NCBI RefSeq assembly: GCF_000024365.1
Contig: NC_013235.1
Span: 1,302,001-1,366,000, forward strand
DNA from: Nakamurella multipartita DSM 44233
GTDB lineage: Bacteria > Actinomycetota > Actinomycetes > Mycobacteriales > Nakamurellaceae
Direction: 5' to 3'
DNA length: 64,000 nt
Within the stretch, counting starts at the first letter, position 1. Each line of letters starts with the position of its first letter. Shown one piece after another: positions 50,973 through 59,801 of the stretch. Made by a program: the position numbers and the translations under genes. Below the pieces are notes generated by a model that was given only the letters and a program-made list of their open reading frames with translations, searched no databases and had not been told where the DNA came from.

Positions 50973-52085
50973 ATGGCCGGTAATCGAGTGGTTCGGTCCC
51001 TGACCCGGCTGCCGACCTGGATCGGTGCGCCGGCCACGGCTATCACCGGTGTGCTGTCCACCGCGGTGGCCGGGCTGGTGATCGAGGACATCCTGCCCAA
51101 TCAAGATGGCGTGGGCCCGGTGGATCTCGGCCATTCCACCGGCTGGCGATGGCTGGCGCTGGCGATCTCGCTGACCCTGTTTTCCGCCCTGGTGTATTCG
51201 GGAAGTTGGCGCCGCCGCCGGTTGGGCAGCCTGTTCTACTTGCGCGTTCTGCCGCACGGCCAGCCCGACTGGATCTCGGATCTAGCCCAGCAAAAGGGTT
51301 TGGCCCGGCCGCTGTTCCGATCCTTGCTGCGGCGCTACGACTGCGGGGCTGGGCTCGCCGGAGACATCGTCGAAGTGGTGGACGAGTACACGGACCGGGT
51401 CGTGGAGCTGGTGCACCAGGACGACCCGGCGACCACCACCACGATCGCGCCAAACCTGTCACTGCCGGTGGCGATCGCGCTCGGATACAACTGGTTGATC
51501 CCGCCGCAGGTGCGGTTGATGGACATCGACCGCCGCCGCTCCACCATCGAGCAGGATCTGGAGTTCACCGTCGCCGAACTGGTGGCAGCAGGCCCGCAGG
51601 CATCCACCCCACCCCGGGTCCAGATCATTGATCGGGACGATCCGCTGGGCCGGGCTGGCCTGCTGTGGCTGGAAGTCGTCCTGGCCGACCAGGGTGGTCC
51701 CGGGATGAGCTCGGTACCAGCCGGTTTCAGTGTCCCCGCGCGTCACCGGGCGGTCGGCGTGCCGGCTGGGAACGGTCGGTTCGGGCCCGTCGTTGCTGGG
51801 AGCACCGAGTACACGGCCTCGTCGTTGGCCGCCTTCGTGGCCCGGCAGATCGTAGATTCCGTCGCGCAGGGGCACACGGTGGTGTTGGTGGCTCGGCTGC
51901 CCAAGACCGTCGCGCTCGGAGTGGGTCGGCTGCTGCAGGAGGCCGCCCGCCAGCCTGGAGGCCCGCGGAACCTGTGGAATCACTTCTGCCCGCTCGTCTA
52001 CCTGCAGGGCGATGCCCGGCCCTACCGGTATCTCCGGGTGCGGCCGGAGCAACCAGATCCGGCGCAGCTCCTGGCGTCCAGCTGA
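50973..52085 (+). CDS. Two-helix membrane protein with SAVED-like cyclic oligonucleotide sensor
   Basis: A 370-residue protein. Two hydrophobic segments lie near residues 17-42 (WIGAPATAITGVLSTAVAGL) and 58-79 (WLALAISLTLFSALVYSGSW). The basic segment SWRRRRLGSLF follows the second helix, which puts the rest in the cytoplasm. The remaining 280 residues resemble a SAVED domain, with LSLPVAIALGYNWLIPPQV, an Asp/Arg-rich stretch and HTVVLVARLPKTVALGVGRL near the C-terminus. SAVED and CARF domains bind cyclic oligoadenylates made by Cas10. The likely role is a membrane-acting effector triggered by target RNA. It starts 9 bases after the Csx19-like gene, and the stop overlaps the next ATG. Confidence 0.68.
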   Translation: MAGNRVVRSLTRLPTWIGAPATAITGVLSTAVAGLVIEDILPNQDGVGPVDLGHSTGWRWLALAISLTLFSALVYSGSWRRRRLGSLFYLRVLPHGQPDWISDLAQQKGLARPLFRSLLRRYDCGAGLAGDIVEVVDEYTDRVVELVHQDDPATTTTIAPNLSLPVAIALGYNWLIPPQVRLMDIDRRRSTIEQDLEFTVAELVAAGPQASTPPRVQIIDRDDPLGRAGLLWLEVVLADQGGPGMSSVPAGFSVPARHRAVGVPAGNGRFGPVVAGSTEYTASSLAAFVARQIVDSVAQGHTVVLVARLPKTVALGVGRLLQEAARQPGGPRNLWNHFCPLVYLQGDARPYRYLRVRPEQPDPAQLLASS

Positions 52086-52459
52086 TGGACCGGTTGAGGC
52101 TGATCAACCTCACCCAGCACGAGGTCGTCATCGACCCCGGACAGGCTCCGGCGGTGCGCATCCCGCCGTCGGGTTCGTTTGCCCGGTTGATCGAACGGCA
52201 GCAGCCGTGTCCGGCGTTGACCGTCAACGGGTCATCGATCCCGGTCATTGCGGTGTCCTACGGAACGATCGCCGATCTGCCCGAACCGCAGCCTGGCGTC
52301 GGCTACATCGTCTCCCGATTGACCGCAGCCGCCCGGCCGCGATCCGACGTCTATTTCCCGTTGGGCGAGATTCGCGACGAAACTGGCCGGATCGTCGGCT
52401 GCCGGGCGCTGGGCCAGTTCGATCCGGGAGGTGGTGGAGCTGATGCCAGTGGTGGTTGA
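52085..52459 (+). CDS. Small conserved protein with NLTxHxV motif, partner of the SAVED protein
   Basis: A 124-residue soluble protein. It begins LRLINLTQHEVVIDPG, then VRIPPSGSFARLIE, PVIAVSYGTIADLPEPQPGV, YIVSRLTAA and RDETGRIVGCRALGQF. The NLT-x-H beginning and the IPPSG and IVSxL blocks form a recognisable small family, also seen in actinobacteria and phages, to which I cannot give a function. The ATG overlaps the SAVED stop (TGATG), and cas6 begins within its last codons, so it is tightly coupled. A regulator, ring-nuclease-like factor or substrate of the effector are possibilities only. Confidence 0.7.
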   Translation: MDRLRLINLTQHEVVIDPGQAPAVRIPPSGSFARLIERQQPCPALTVNGSSIPVIAVSYGTIADLPEPQPGVGYIVSRLTAAARPRSDVYFPLGEIRDETGRIVGCRALGQFDPGGGGADASGG

Positions 52460-53168
52460 TCTGCTCTTGAAAGGGCCTGAACGGATCAGTGTCCCGGTCG
52501 CGGCGACCCACGCGGCAATCGCCCGGCGGATCGACGCCGACCATCACGCCCCGGTCAAGCCCTTCACCATCGGTCCGCCCCGCAGCCGTCCGGGTGGAGT
52601 TGTGCTCCGCGTCGGCCTGCTCGACGATGCCTTGGCCGATGTACTCGACCTTTCCTTCGCAGGCAACGCGGAGATCAGGCTCGGCCGGCACTTTTTCACG
52701 TTCGCCTCGGCTCAGCGGGTGTCCGCCACGCGGTGGGAACATCTCGCCGACGGGGCGACCGGTGGCCGGTGGACCGTGGAGTTCTTGACGCCGGCGACGT
52801 TTCGCCGCGGGGGTCGGACCAGCCCCTGGCCGGCACCGGAATCGGTTGCCCGCGGGCTGGGTTCGCGCTGGCGGGCGCTGCATCCGGAGACCGCGCCCGC
52901 CCTGGACGACCGCCAGGCCCGGTCCATCTGGGTCTCGGACGTCCGCGGGGAAAGCGTCGCGGTGTCCGGACCGGACGCGGTCATCTCCGGCTTCGTCGGC
53001 ACCGTGACCTACCGCGCCGACCGCGCCGGCGACGAGGCGGTCGCCTTCGGCCGACTGCTCCGGTTCGCCACCTTCGGCGGGATCGGGTCGTTCACCGCCT
53101 TCGGCTTCGGGCAGGTCGCGGTGCGCGAGAGCGGGATGGCTAGGCCAGCTGCCGAATCGGTGGAATGA
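52443..53168 (+). CDS. cas6: CRISPR endoribonuclease Cas6
   Basis: A 241-residue protein expected to cut repeat RNA and leave the ATAGAAAC handle. It begins VVVDLLLKGPERISVPVAAT, then HAAIARRIDADHHAPVKPFT, which supplies a candidate catalytic His. The middle segment VEFLTPATFRRGGRT is typical of Cas6. The C-terminal glycine-rich loop is ATFGGIGSFTAFGFGQVAV. The ATG at 52443, with GGAG and GGGAGG upstream, is preferred over GTG 52431. The stop overlaps the original start of RT-cas1 (ATGA at 53165). Confidence 0.85.
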   Translation: MPVVVDLLLKGPERISVPVAATHAAIARRIDADHHAPVKPFTIGPPRSRPGGVVLRVGLLDDALADVLDLSFAGNAEIRLGRHFFTFASAQRVSATRWEHLADGATGGRWTVEFLTPATFRRGGRTSPWPAPESVARGLGSRWRALHPETAPALDDRQARSIWVSDVRGESVAVSGPDAVISGFVGTVTYRADRAGDEAVAFGRLLRFATFGGIGSFTAFGFGQVAVRESGMARPAAESVE

Positions 53169-53571
53169 CCGTGGTCGCGCCCTCTCTCGTTCACCGGATC
53201 GCCGAACGCGGGTGCTGGAAGCGGCCTGGACGGCCATCCTGGACAGCGACCGGGAAGACGGCGCTCTCGCGGTGGGCGTGGCCCGCTTTGCCGAGGATGC
53301 CGACGAACGTCTGGATCGGCTGGCCGACGGGCTGCTCGACGGGGGATACGAACCGGGCCGGTTGACACCGGTGCCGCTGATCCGGGTCGACGGAGCTACC
53401 CGGATGCTCCATGTGCCCACGGTGTCCGATCGGGTCGTCGAGCGGGCGCTGCTGGGAGTGCTCACCCCGCTGGTCGATCCCTGGTTGGGCGCGGCCAGTT
53501 TCGCCTACCGCCCGGGAATCGGTGTGACCGATGCCGTCCAGGAGGTGGCGCGGCTGCGCGATGAAGGTTTG
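53165..53571 (+). pseudogene. RT-Cas1 fusion, reverse transcriptase N-terminal fragment
   Basis: The original ATG at 53165 overlaps cas6 and reads TVVAPSLVHRIAER. The frame then shifts by one base between about 53204 and 53212, and continues as VLEAAWTAILDSDREDGAL, GVARFAEDADERL, LLDGGYEPGRLTPVPLIRVD and TVSDRVVERALLGVLTPLVD. These are reverse-transcriptase fingers motifs of the group II-intron-like RTs found fused to Cas1. FAYRPGIGVTDAVQEVARL precedes the break. At 53572 an IS256 element interrupts the gene. A protein starting at GTG 53212 could be made but ends at once in IS sequence. Confidence 0.85.
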
Positions 53572-55024
53572 GTCAAGCCCAGCTGAGTGGTGTGCGTTAC
53601 GAGGTCGGCCGCCGGTGATTCTTCTTTGGTCAGGCGGCGGTGGTGATCGCTGGGGCGTTGTTCGCGGTGTTCTCCTTAGGGTCGTGCGTGCCTACGGCTT
53701 GGGATCGGGCCAGTACCTCGATGCCGAGGTAGCGGCGGCCCTCGGTCCACTCGTCGTGTTGCTCGGCCAGGACAGCGCCGACGAGGCGAATGAGGGCGCC
53801 CCGATCGGGGAAGATCCCGACGACGTCGGTCCGGCGGCGGATCTCCTTGTTGAGCCGTTCCTGCGGATTGTTGGACCAGATCTGCCGCCAGATCTCCTTC
53901 GGGAACGCGGTGAACGCGAGCAGGTCGGCGCGGGCCTGGTCGAGGTGGTCAGCGACCGCGGGCAGCTTCTCGGCGAGCGTGTCGATGACCCGGTCGAACT
54001 GGGCGGCCACGGCTTTGGCGTCGACCTGGTCGTAGATCGAGTGCAGCATGGTCCGCACCCACGGCCAGCTGCTCTTGGGGGTAATCGACATCAGGTTCAC
54101 CGCGTAATGGGTGCGGCAGCGCTGCCAGGAGGCGCCCGGCAGGGCCGCGCCGATCGCGGCGACCAAGCCGCTGTGCGCGTCGCTGGTCACCAGCTTGACA
54201 CCGGTCAGGCCGCGGGCGACCAGGCCACGCAGGAACGCCAACCAGCCGGCGCCGTCCTCGCGGCTGGTCACGTCCACCCCGAGGATCTCGCGGTGCCCGT
54301 CACCGTTGACGCCGGTCGCGAGCAGGGCGTGGACCTGCACGACCCGGCCGCCCTCGCGGACCTTGAGGACCAGCGCGTCGGCCGCGAGGAACGTGTACGG
54401 GCCCTGGTCCAGCGGCCGGGTGCGGAACGCCTCGACCTGCTCGTCCAGGTCGCGGGCCATCACCGACACCTGCGACTTGGACAGCGACGTCACGCCCAGC
54501 GCCTGGACCAGCTTCTCCACCCGCCGGGTCGAGACCCCGAGCAGGTACGAGGTCGCGACGACGGAGACCAGGGCGCGTTCGGCGCGGGTCCGCCGTTCCA
54601 GCAGCCAGTCCGGGAAGTAAGACCCGGACCGCAGTTTCGGCACCGCGACGTCCAGGGTGCCGACCCGGGTGTCGAAGTCCCGGTGCCGGTACCCGTTGCG
54701 GGAGTTGACCCGGTCCGGGCTGCGTTCTCCGTAGCCGGCGCCGCACAGGGCGTCGGCCTCGGCGCCCATCAGCGTCTGAATGAACGTGGACAGCATCGAG
54801 CGGAGCAGGTCCGGGCTCGCCGACGCGAGCATGTCGCCGACCATGGTCGTGGGGTCGTTAGGCTGCGCAGTGGTCATCGCGTGATGTCTCCTTCGACAGA
54901 CTGTGAGAGGTCCTTCGAAGCCTCACGCGGTGGCCGTCCTCGTCCCGGGACCGACACGCCCCGACCTGCCTGGTCAGGGGGTCAAGGTCGATCAGTGGTC
55001 GTACACCACTCTGGTGGACTTAAC
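53572..55024 (-). mobile_element. IS256-family insertion in the RT domain
   Basis: The inverted ends are GTCAAGCCCAGCTGAGTGG at 53572 and, on the other strand, GTTAAGTCCACCAGAGTGG at the right end. The target duplication TGAAGGTTTG or GAAGGTTTG lies at 53562/3-53571 and 55025/6-55034. The transposase gene is intact. Confidence 0.93.
53630..54877 (-). CDS. IS256-family (Mutator-type) transposase
   Basis: A 415-residue transposase. It begins with a helical region and the motif YRHRDFDTRVGTLDVAVPKL. The DDE core has FLAADALVLKVREGGRVVQ (Asp), TSDAHSGLVAAIGAALPGA (Asp) and the conserved WQRCRTHYAVNLMSITPK. The C-terminal segment WSNNPQERLNKEIRRRTDVV carries the Glu, as in IS256 and Mutator elements. 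Confidence 0.95.
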   Translation of the reverse strand: MTTAQPNDPTTMVGDMLASASPDLLRSMLSTFIQTLMGAEADALCGAGYGERSPDRVNSRNGYRHRDFDTRVGTLDVAVPKLRSGSYFPDWLLERRTRAERALVSVVATSYLLGVSTRRVEKLVQALGVTSLSKSQVSVMARDLDEQVEAFRTRPLDQGPYTFLAADALVLKVREGGRVVQVHALLATGVNGDGHREILGVDVTSREDGAGWLAFLRGLVARGLTGVKLVTSDAHSGLVAAIGAALPGASWQRCRTHYAVNLMSITPKSSWPWVRTMLHSIYDQVDAKAVAAQFDRVIDTLAEKLPAVADHLDQARADLLAFTAFPKEIWRQIWSNNPQERLNKEIRRRTDVVGIFPDRGALIRLVGAVLAEQHDEWTEGRRYLGIEVLARSQAVGTHDPKENTANNAPAITTAA

Positions 55025-55025
55025 T

Positions 55026-55824
55026 GAAGGTTTGCGCTGGGTGTGCCGTTGCGACATCGACAACTGCTTTCCCTCGATTCCGAAGGATCGCTTGCGGCGC
55101 AAGCTCACCGCGCTGTTCCAGGGCGACCCGACCCTGCTGGGGATCCTGACCCGCCTGCTCGCCCGGCCGGCTGGCGGCTCCCCGGCCGAGGCACTGCCAG
55201 GGTTGCCGCAAGGGTCGCCGCTGTCACCCCTGTGGGCGAATCTGATTCTGGCGGACTTCGATGACGCGGTCGCCCGGACCGGGTTTCCCCTGGTGCGGTA
55301 CAGCGACGACATGGTGATTGCGGCCGCGGACCGCGCCGAGGCATGGGAGGCGATGCGGGTGGCCCATGATGCCGCCGCCGGTATCGAGATGTCGTTGGGG
55401 GCCGACAAGAGCGCGGTGATGTCCTTCGACGAGGGTTTCACCTTTCTGGGCGAGGACTTCGGTCCGCGTTACCCACCGGCGTTGAGTGATCATCGGACGG
55501 TCGACCCGCCCCGGCGCGTGCTGTACCTGGGGGTGCAGGGATCCAGGGCCCGCATCATGGACGGCCGGGTGATCGTCGAATCAGGGGACGACGCTGAACT
55601 GCTCGACGTCCCCTCGGGGTTGATCGAGCGGATCGTCACCTTCGGCGGGGTTGGCGTGTCCGCCGGTTTGCGCTCGTGGGCGCTGGCCAACCAGGTCGAC
55701 CTGGTGTTCTTGTCCCGACGCGGCAGCTATCTGGGACACGCCTGGGCGGCGGCGGCCGACCACCGGGTGTCCCGGCTTCGGGCCCAACTCGCGGCCGCCG
55801 ACGATCAGGCAGTGTGGCTCCCCT
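55026..55824 (+). pseudogene. RT-Cas1 fusion: RT catalytic part and Cas1 N-terminal domain
   Basis: After the IS256, the frame resumes with EGLRWVCRCDIDNCFPSIP, which has the first RT Asp. PQGSPLSPLWANLILADFDD follows and the catalytic YxDD box is VRYSDDMVIAA. The RT thumb is followed by the start of Cas1 at about 55515: RVLYLGVQGSRARIMDGRVI, the beta-strand domain, then VSAGLRSWALANQVDLVFLS and RRGSYLGHAWA. The frame is broken at VWLP by an IS3. RT and Cas1 are encoded in one frame, as in other RT-Cas1 proteins of type III systems. Confidence 0.92.
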
Positions 55825-55854
55825 TGAATCCCCCCGGCGTGTCCGGAGGCTGTC

Positions 55855-56838
55855 TCAAACGGTGAGTCCGGCGGTTTGCTGGGCTCGGTGGTGAGCGTAG
55901 AACGCGTCCTCGAGTTCGGCTGGTGGGATGTCGCCGCAGTACTCGTGCAGGCGTCGGTGGTTGTACCAGTCGATCCATTCGGCGGTGGCGAATTCGACGG
56001 AGTCGATGCTGCGCCAGGGGCCGCGGTGACGGATCACTTCGGCCTTGTACAGGCCGTTGATTGTTTCGGCCAGGTCGTTGTCGTAGGAGTCGCCGACGCT
56101 GCCGACCGATGCTGCGATGCCGACCTCGGCGAGGCGTTCGGAGTACCGGATGGATGTGTACTGGGACCCGCGGTCGCTGTGCGCCACGACGTGTTCCACA
56201 GTCCGGTCGGCCCGTTGACGGGTCCAGATGGCCTGCTCCAACGCGTCCAGGACGAGCTGTGTGGTCATCGTGGTCGCGACCCGCCAGCCCAGGATGCGGC
56301 GGGCGTAGGCATCGGTCACCAACGCCACGTACACCCATCCCGACCAGGTACTCACGTAGGTGATGTCGGCCACCCACAAACGATCCGGCACGAGCGCGCC
56401 GAACCGTCGTTGCACCAGGTCAGCGGGCCGCTGCGCACCCGGATCGGCGACCGTCGTCCGCTTGATCTTGCCCCGGCGGACACCGACCAGGCCGGCGGAG
56501 CGCATCAGCCGTTCCACGGTGCACCGGGCCACCGAGACGCCTTCCCGGTTCAGCTGCAGCCACACCTTCCGGGCACCATAGGTGCCGTGGTTGTTCTCTG
56601 TGTGGACCCGGCGGATCTGCTCGAGCAGGGCCGCATCCCGCACCGCGGCCGGCCGCGTCTGGGCGGGCCGGGCGGCGTGCTCGTAGTAGGTGGACGGGGC
56701 GATCCGCAGACCCAGGTGCTCGGTCAACACCTGGCAGATCGGCTCGACTCCCCACCGCAGACCGCCGGCCTCCCGGCGGCCTGCGTGGCAGCGGATGAAC
56801 TCCGCGATCAGTGGGAAGGCCGGTCGAGCTCGGCCGCG
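55855..56838 (-). CDS. IS3-family transposase OrfB (element in cas1)
   Basis: A DDE transposase of roughly 325 codons read from the inner-element boundary to a stop at 55855. WGVEPICQVLTEHLGLRIAP and HTENNHGTYGARKVWLQLNR form the N-terminal part. The core has LWVADITYVSTWSGWVYVAL (Asp), VVAHSDRGSQYTSIRYSERL (Asp) and GDSYDNDLAETINGLYKAEV (Glu). In IS3 it would be made as an OrfA-OrfB frameshift fusion. With OrfA now nearly 3 kb away, that fusion cannot form. Confidence 0.85.
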   Translation of the reverse strand, partial: RGRARPAFPLIAEFIRCHAGRREAGGLRWGVEPICQVLTEHLGLRIAPSTYYEHAARPAQTRPAAVRDAALLEQIRRVHTENNHGTYGARKVWLQLNREGVSVARCTVERLMRSAGLVGVRRGKIKRTTVADPGAQRPADLVQRRFGALVPDRLWVADITYVSTWSGWVYVALVTDAYARRILGWRVATTMTTQLVLDALEQAIWTRQRADRTVEHVVAHSDRGSQYTSIRYSERLAEVGIAASVGSVGDSYDNDLAETINGLYKAEVIRHRGPWRSIDSVEFATAEWIDWYNHRRLHEYCGDIPPAELEDAFYAHHRAQQTAGLTV

Positions 56839-56928
56839 AAGAAAGGCTTGATATGCGGGTGATCTGACACGTCGGGTGTCAGCCTTGGTGCCCGGCCCCG
56901 GGTTGGGGCCGGGCGAGGAGGTCCCGTG

Positions 56929-57933
56929 ATGGAGTTCGTGCCCTGTTTGCAGCGCCCGGCCGGGGAGGTGCCGCGGCTCGGGGAGGTGCTGTTGGACGAG
57001 TACCTGCGGTTCGTCGCGGCGCGGTGTCGGCCGAATACGCTGCTGGCTCAGATGTTCGACCTGAAGGTGTTCTTCACGGTCGTGGGGCGGCCGCCGGTGG
57101 AGGTGACCACGGCCGACGTCCTTCGCTTCATCGAGCGGCAGCGGGCAGCCCGTAACGGCAACGTGGTCCGGCTCGCCGATGGCGAGTCGGGGTTGGCGTT
57201 GACGACGATCAAGCGGCGTCTCGCGACGGTCTCCGGCCTGTTCGAGTATCTGGCCATTCGCGGGTTGGTGGCACGGAACCCGGTGCCGCGCAGTCTGTCT
57301 GCTCGGCCGGGCCGGGCACCTGTGCGAGGTGCTCCGTTGATCCGGGCGCCGCGCCGGCTGCCGCGGATCCTGAGCCCGGCCGAGGTGAACGCGCTGATCA
57401 GCGCGCTGCGGACGGCCCGGGACCGGGCCATGGTGTGGCTGATGCTGCTCGGCGGCCTTCGCCGCTGCGAGGTCCTGGGCCTGCGGCATCGTGACGTCCA
57501 ACCGGGCGAGCGGCGAGTGTTCGTCACCGGCAAGGGCGGCCACGAGCGGGTCGTGCCGGTCGGGAAGGTGTTCTTCGCCGAGCTGGCCGGCTATTACGCC
57601 ACGGAGCGACCAGACACCGACACCGATCAGGTGTTCGTTGTGTTGAAGGGACAACGCCGAGGCCAGCCGCTGTCCGCGGCCGGGGTGGACGAGGTGCTCT
57701 CCGGCGCCCGCCGGCGGGCCGGGCTCGCCCACGCCACCTGCCATGAGTTGCGCCATACCTGCTTCACCCGGCTCCGCGAATCCGGGATGGCGTTGGAGGC
57801 GATCCAGGCCCAGGCTGGGCACGTCTCGATCGAGACCACCAAGATCTACCTGCATCTGGCCCCGGACTGGCTGGTCGACGAGTACCGAAAGGCGATGGAC
57901 ATCCTCGACGACATCGCGGGAGCTCAAGGATGA
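56929..57933 (+). CDS. Tyrosine recombinase (first of pair)
   Basis: A 334-residue XerC/XerD-like recombinase. The core-binding domain is at about residues 20-120 (LLDEYLRFVAARCRPNTLLA, TTIKRRLATVSGLFEYLA). The catalytic domain has LMLLGGLRRCEVLGLRHRDV (Arg), TGKGGHERVVPVG (Lys), CHELRHTCFTRLRESG (His, Arg) and AGHVSIETTKIYLHL (His, Tyr). The start ATG at 56929 follows GAGGAG. Its stop overlaps the next gene's ATG. Confidence 0.93.
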   Translation: MEFVPCLQRPAGEVPRLGEVLLDEYLRFVAARCRPNTLLAQMFDLKVFFTVVGRPPVEVTTADVLRFIERQRAARNGNVVRLADGESGLALTTIKRRLATVSGLFEYLAIRGLVARNPVPRSLSARPGRAPVRGAPLIRAPRRLPRILSPAEVNALISALRTARDRAMVWLMLLGGLRRCEVLGLRHRDVQPGERRVFVTGKGGHERVVPVGKVFFAELAGYYATERPDTDTDQVFVVLKGQRRGQPLSAAGVDEVLSGARRRAGLAHATCHELRHTCFTRLRESGMALEAIQAQAGHVSIETTKIYLHLAPDWLVDEYRKAMDILDDIAGAQG

Positions 57934-59783
57934 GCGGGACCGCCGAATCGACCGCGGCCCGGGCCGAGGAACCCGGGATCGGCCAGGCTCGGGCGGCCTA
58001 CCTGGCCGACGCTGGCACCCAGCCGGCACGACTGTCCCGGTCGCGGAGCATCGGGCGGTTCGTCACCGAGTTCGGTGACGTGAGCGGTTGGCGGGCCTGC
58101 TCGGTGCCCGAACGGCTCGCCGCCGGAGACCAGGCGCGAGCCTTCGCGCACTTCGCTGTCGTGCACGACCGGGTCCCGGTCGAGGCCGAGTACGTCGCAG
58201 CCGTGACGTCGAGGTGGGGCCATCACGTCGCGAACCGAGATCCGGAGCAGGCTAACCAATTCCGGCGCCAGGCCGCGTCGTTGAGTTTCAATCGGTTGGA
58301 GATCGACAAGATGTGGTCCAAGCTCGCCCAGATCTGCGTCATCACCGGCAGCCGCCCGGACGAACTGAGCAGCGACAACTACGTGGCCGGGCGGGCCGCG
58401 TTCTGGGCCGCGGTCGTCGCCAAACACGGCGGCACGATCCCGACAACACTGGCGACCCCCCTGTTCGGCCTGGACGCCGTGATGTTCCACCGGGGCCAAG
58501 CGCCCCGACCCACGACACGCAAGTCATGGGCTGCCCGGTCGGTGCCGGAGACCAGCTGGGACCAGATCACCGCCGCCGCCCCGATGATGGCCGCCACCAT
58601 GCACCGCTACCTGGACCAGCTGCGGGTCAGCCTGCGCGCTTCATCGGTCGCCAGCATCGAGATCACCCTGCGGCAGATCGCCGGGCACCTGATCTCCACC
58701 AGCAGCGTCACGACGGTCGCCGACATCGGCCGGCCGCAGATCGAGGCCTACGGGACCTGGCTGGCCGGGCGTGGCGGCTACCGCAAGAACAGCACAATCA
58801 GCAAAACGACCATCGGGATGCGGATGTGTCACCTCGGCGCGTTCTTCCGCCGGATCATCGAATGGGGCTACCCCGACGCACCCCTTCGGCCACCGGTCTT
58901 CTCCTCCGACCGGCCGGCCAAAGACAAGCCGCTGCCCCGGTTCCTCGACGACGCTGCTACCGCCAAGTTCATGGCCGCGGCACGGGAGCTGCCCGACCCG
59001 TTCGGTCGGCTCGCCATCGAGATCTTGGCCCGCACCGGCATGCGCAAGGGTGAGCTACTCGGTCTGACCACCGACGCCGTTGTGCAGATCGGCTCCGCCT
59101 ACTGGCTGCGGATCCCTGTCGGCAAACTCCACAACGACCGCTACGTTCCTCTCCACCCGCAACTGAAAACCATGATCGACAACTGGCTCGAACAGCGACC
59201 CGACTGGCAAAACAGCCACCTGCTGTTTACCGACCGGGGCCGGCCGATCCCACCCACCCGAGTCGACCACGCCGTTCAAACAGCCGCCACCGCAGCCGGT
59301 ATCGGTCACGTGCACCCACACCAACTCCGGCACACGCTAGCCACCCAGGCAATCAACCGCGGCATGAGCCTCGAAGCGATCGCCGCGCTGCTGGGCCACA
59401 AGACGATGAGCATGACCCTGGTCTACGCGCGCATCGCCGACCGCACCGTCGCCGACCAGTACTTCACCGTCACCGAGAAGGTCCAAGCTCTCTACCAACA
59501 GCAGCAACCCGCAATGCTACCCGCCGCGGACGAACCAGCCCCGATGCGCAAACTCCGCGCCGAACACAGCAAACGCATGCTCGGCAACGGCTTCTGCACC
59601 CGACCCGCCGAACTCGAATGCCACTACGAAACGATCTGCGAGTCCTGCACCTTCTTCGTCACCACCATCGAATTCCGACCCACCCTGCAGGCTCAACGTG
59701 ACGACGCCGCCCGCAAGGGTCAAAGCGGCCGTCAGAAGGTCTACGACGGACTCCTTCAGCGACTCGCCGACACCGCTACTTGA
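57930..59783 (+). CDS. Tyrosine recombinase (second of pair, long form)
   Basis: A 617-residue recombinase. The N-terminal 200 residues are family-specific. A core-binding segment follows (VASIEITLRQIAGHLISTSS). The catalytic residues are in ARTGMRKGELLGLTTDAV (Arg), VHPHQLRHTLATQAINRG (His, Arg) and LGHKTMSMTLVYARI (His, Tyr). A C-terminal Cys motif, CTRPAELECHYETICESCTF, resembles that of TnpB-like proteins. It overlaps the first recombinase by 4 bases. Confidence 0.93.
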   Translation: MSGTAESTAARAEEPGIGQARAAYLADAGTQPARLSRSRSIGRFVTEFGDVSGWRACSVPERLAAGDQARAFAHFAVVHDRVPVEAEYVAAVTSRWGHHVANRDPEQANQFRRQAASLSFNRLEIDKMWSKLAQICVITGSRPDELSSDNYVAGRAAFWAAVVAKHGGTIPTTLATPLFGLDAVMFHRGQAPRPTTRKSWAARSVPETSWDQITAAAPMMAATMHRYLDQLRVSLRASSVASIEITLRQIAGHLISTSSVTTVADIGRPQIEAYGTWLAGRGGYRKNSTISKTTIGMRMCHLGAFFRRIIEWGYPDAPLRPPVFSSDRPAKDKPLPRFLDDAATAKFMAAARELPDPFGRLAIEILARTGMRKGELLGLTTDAVVQIGSAYWLRIPVGKLHNDRYVPLHPQLKTMIDNWLEQRPDWQNSHLLFTDRGRPIPPTRVDHAVQTAATAAGIGHVHPHQLRHTLATQAINRGMSLEAIAALLGHKTMSMTLVYARIADRTVADQYFTVTEKVQALYQQQQPAMLPAADEPAPMRKLRAEHSKRMLGNGFCTRPAELECHYETICESCTFFVTTIEFRPTLQAQRDDAARKGQSGRQKVYDGLLQRLADTAT

Positions 59784-59801
59784 CACCGATCACCCACATA
59801 A

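Larger units (their letters stand above)
56847..59801 (+). mobile_element. Two-recombinase element inserted in IS3 orfA
   Basis: About 2.95 kb containing two overlapping tyrosine recombinase genes and no others. The ends have inverted copies of ATGCGGGTGATC (56853-56864) and, on the opposite strand at the right, ATGTGGGTGATC. It is inserted near the 3' end of orfA, between codons for KAASA and FFAAEL. It resembles Tn554- or RIT-type recombinase clusters but has two genes instead of three. Confidence 0.75.

Noticed and set aside
52431..52443. GTG 52431 as the start of cas6
   Set aside because: ATG 52443 has better spaced ribosome-binding sequence and gives the usual Cas6 N-terminus. GTG remains possible.
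55855..58029. A single 724-codon minus-strand frame covering IS3 orfB and extending opposite the first recombinase
   Set aside because: Only the part up to about 56838 is the IS3 transposase. The rest is antisense to a clear recombinase gene.
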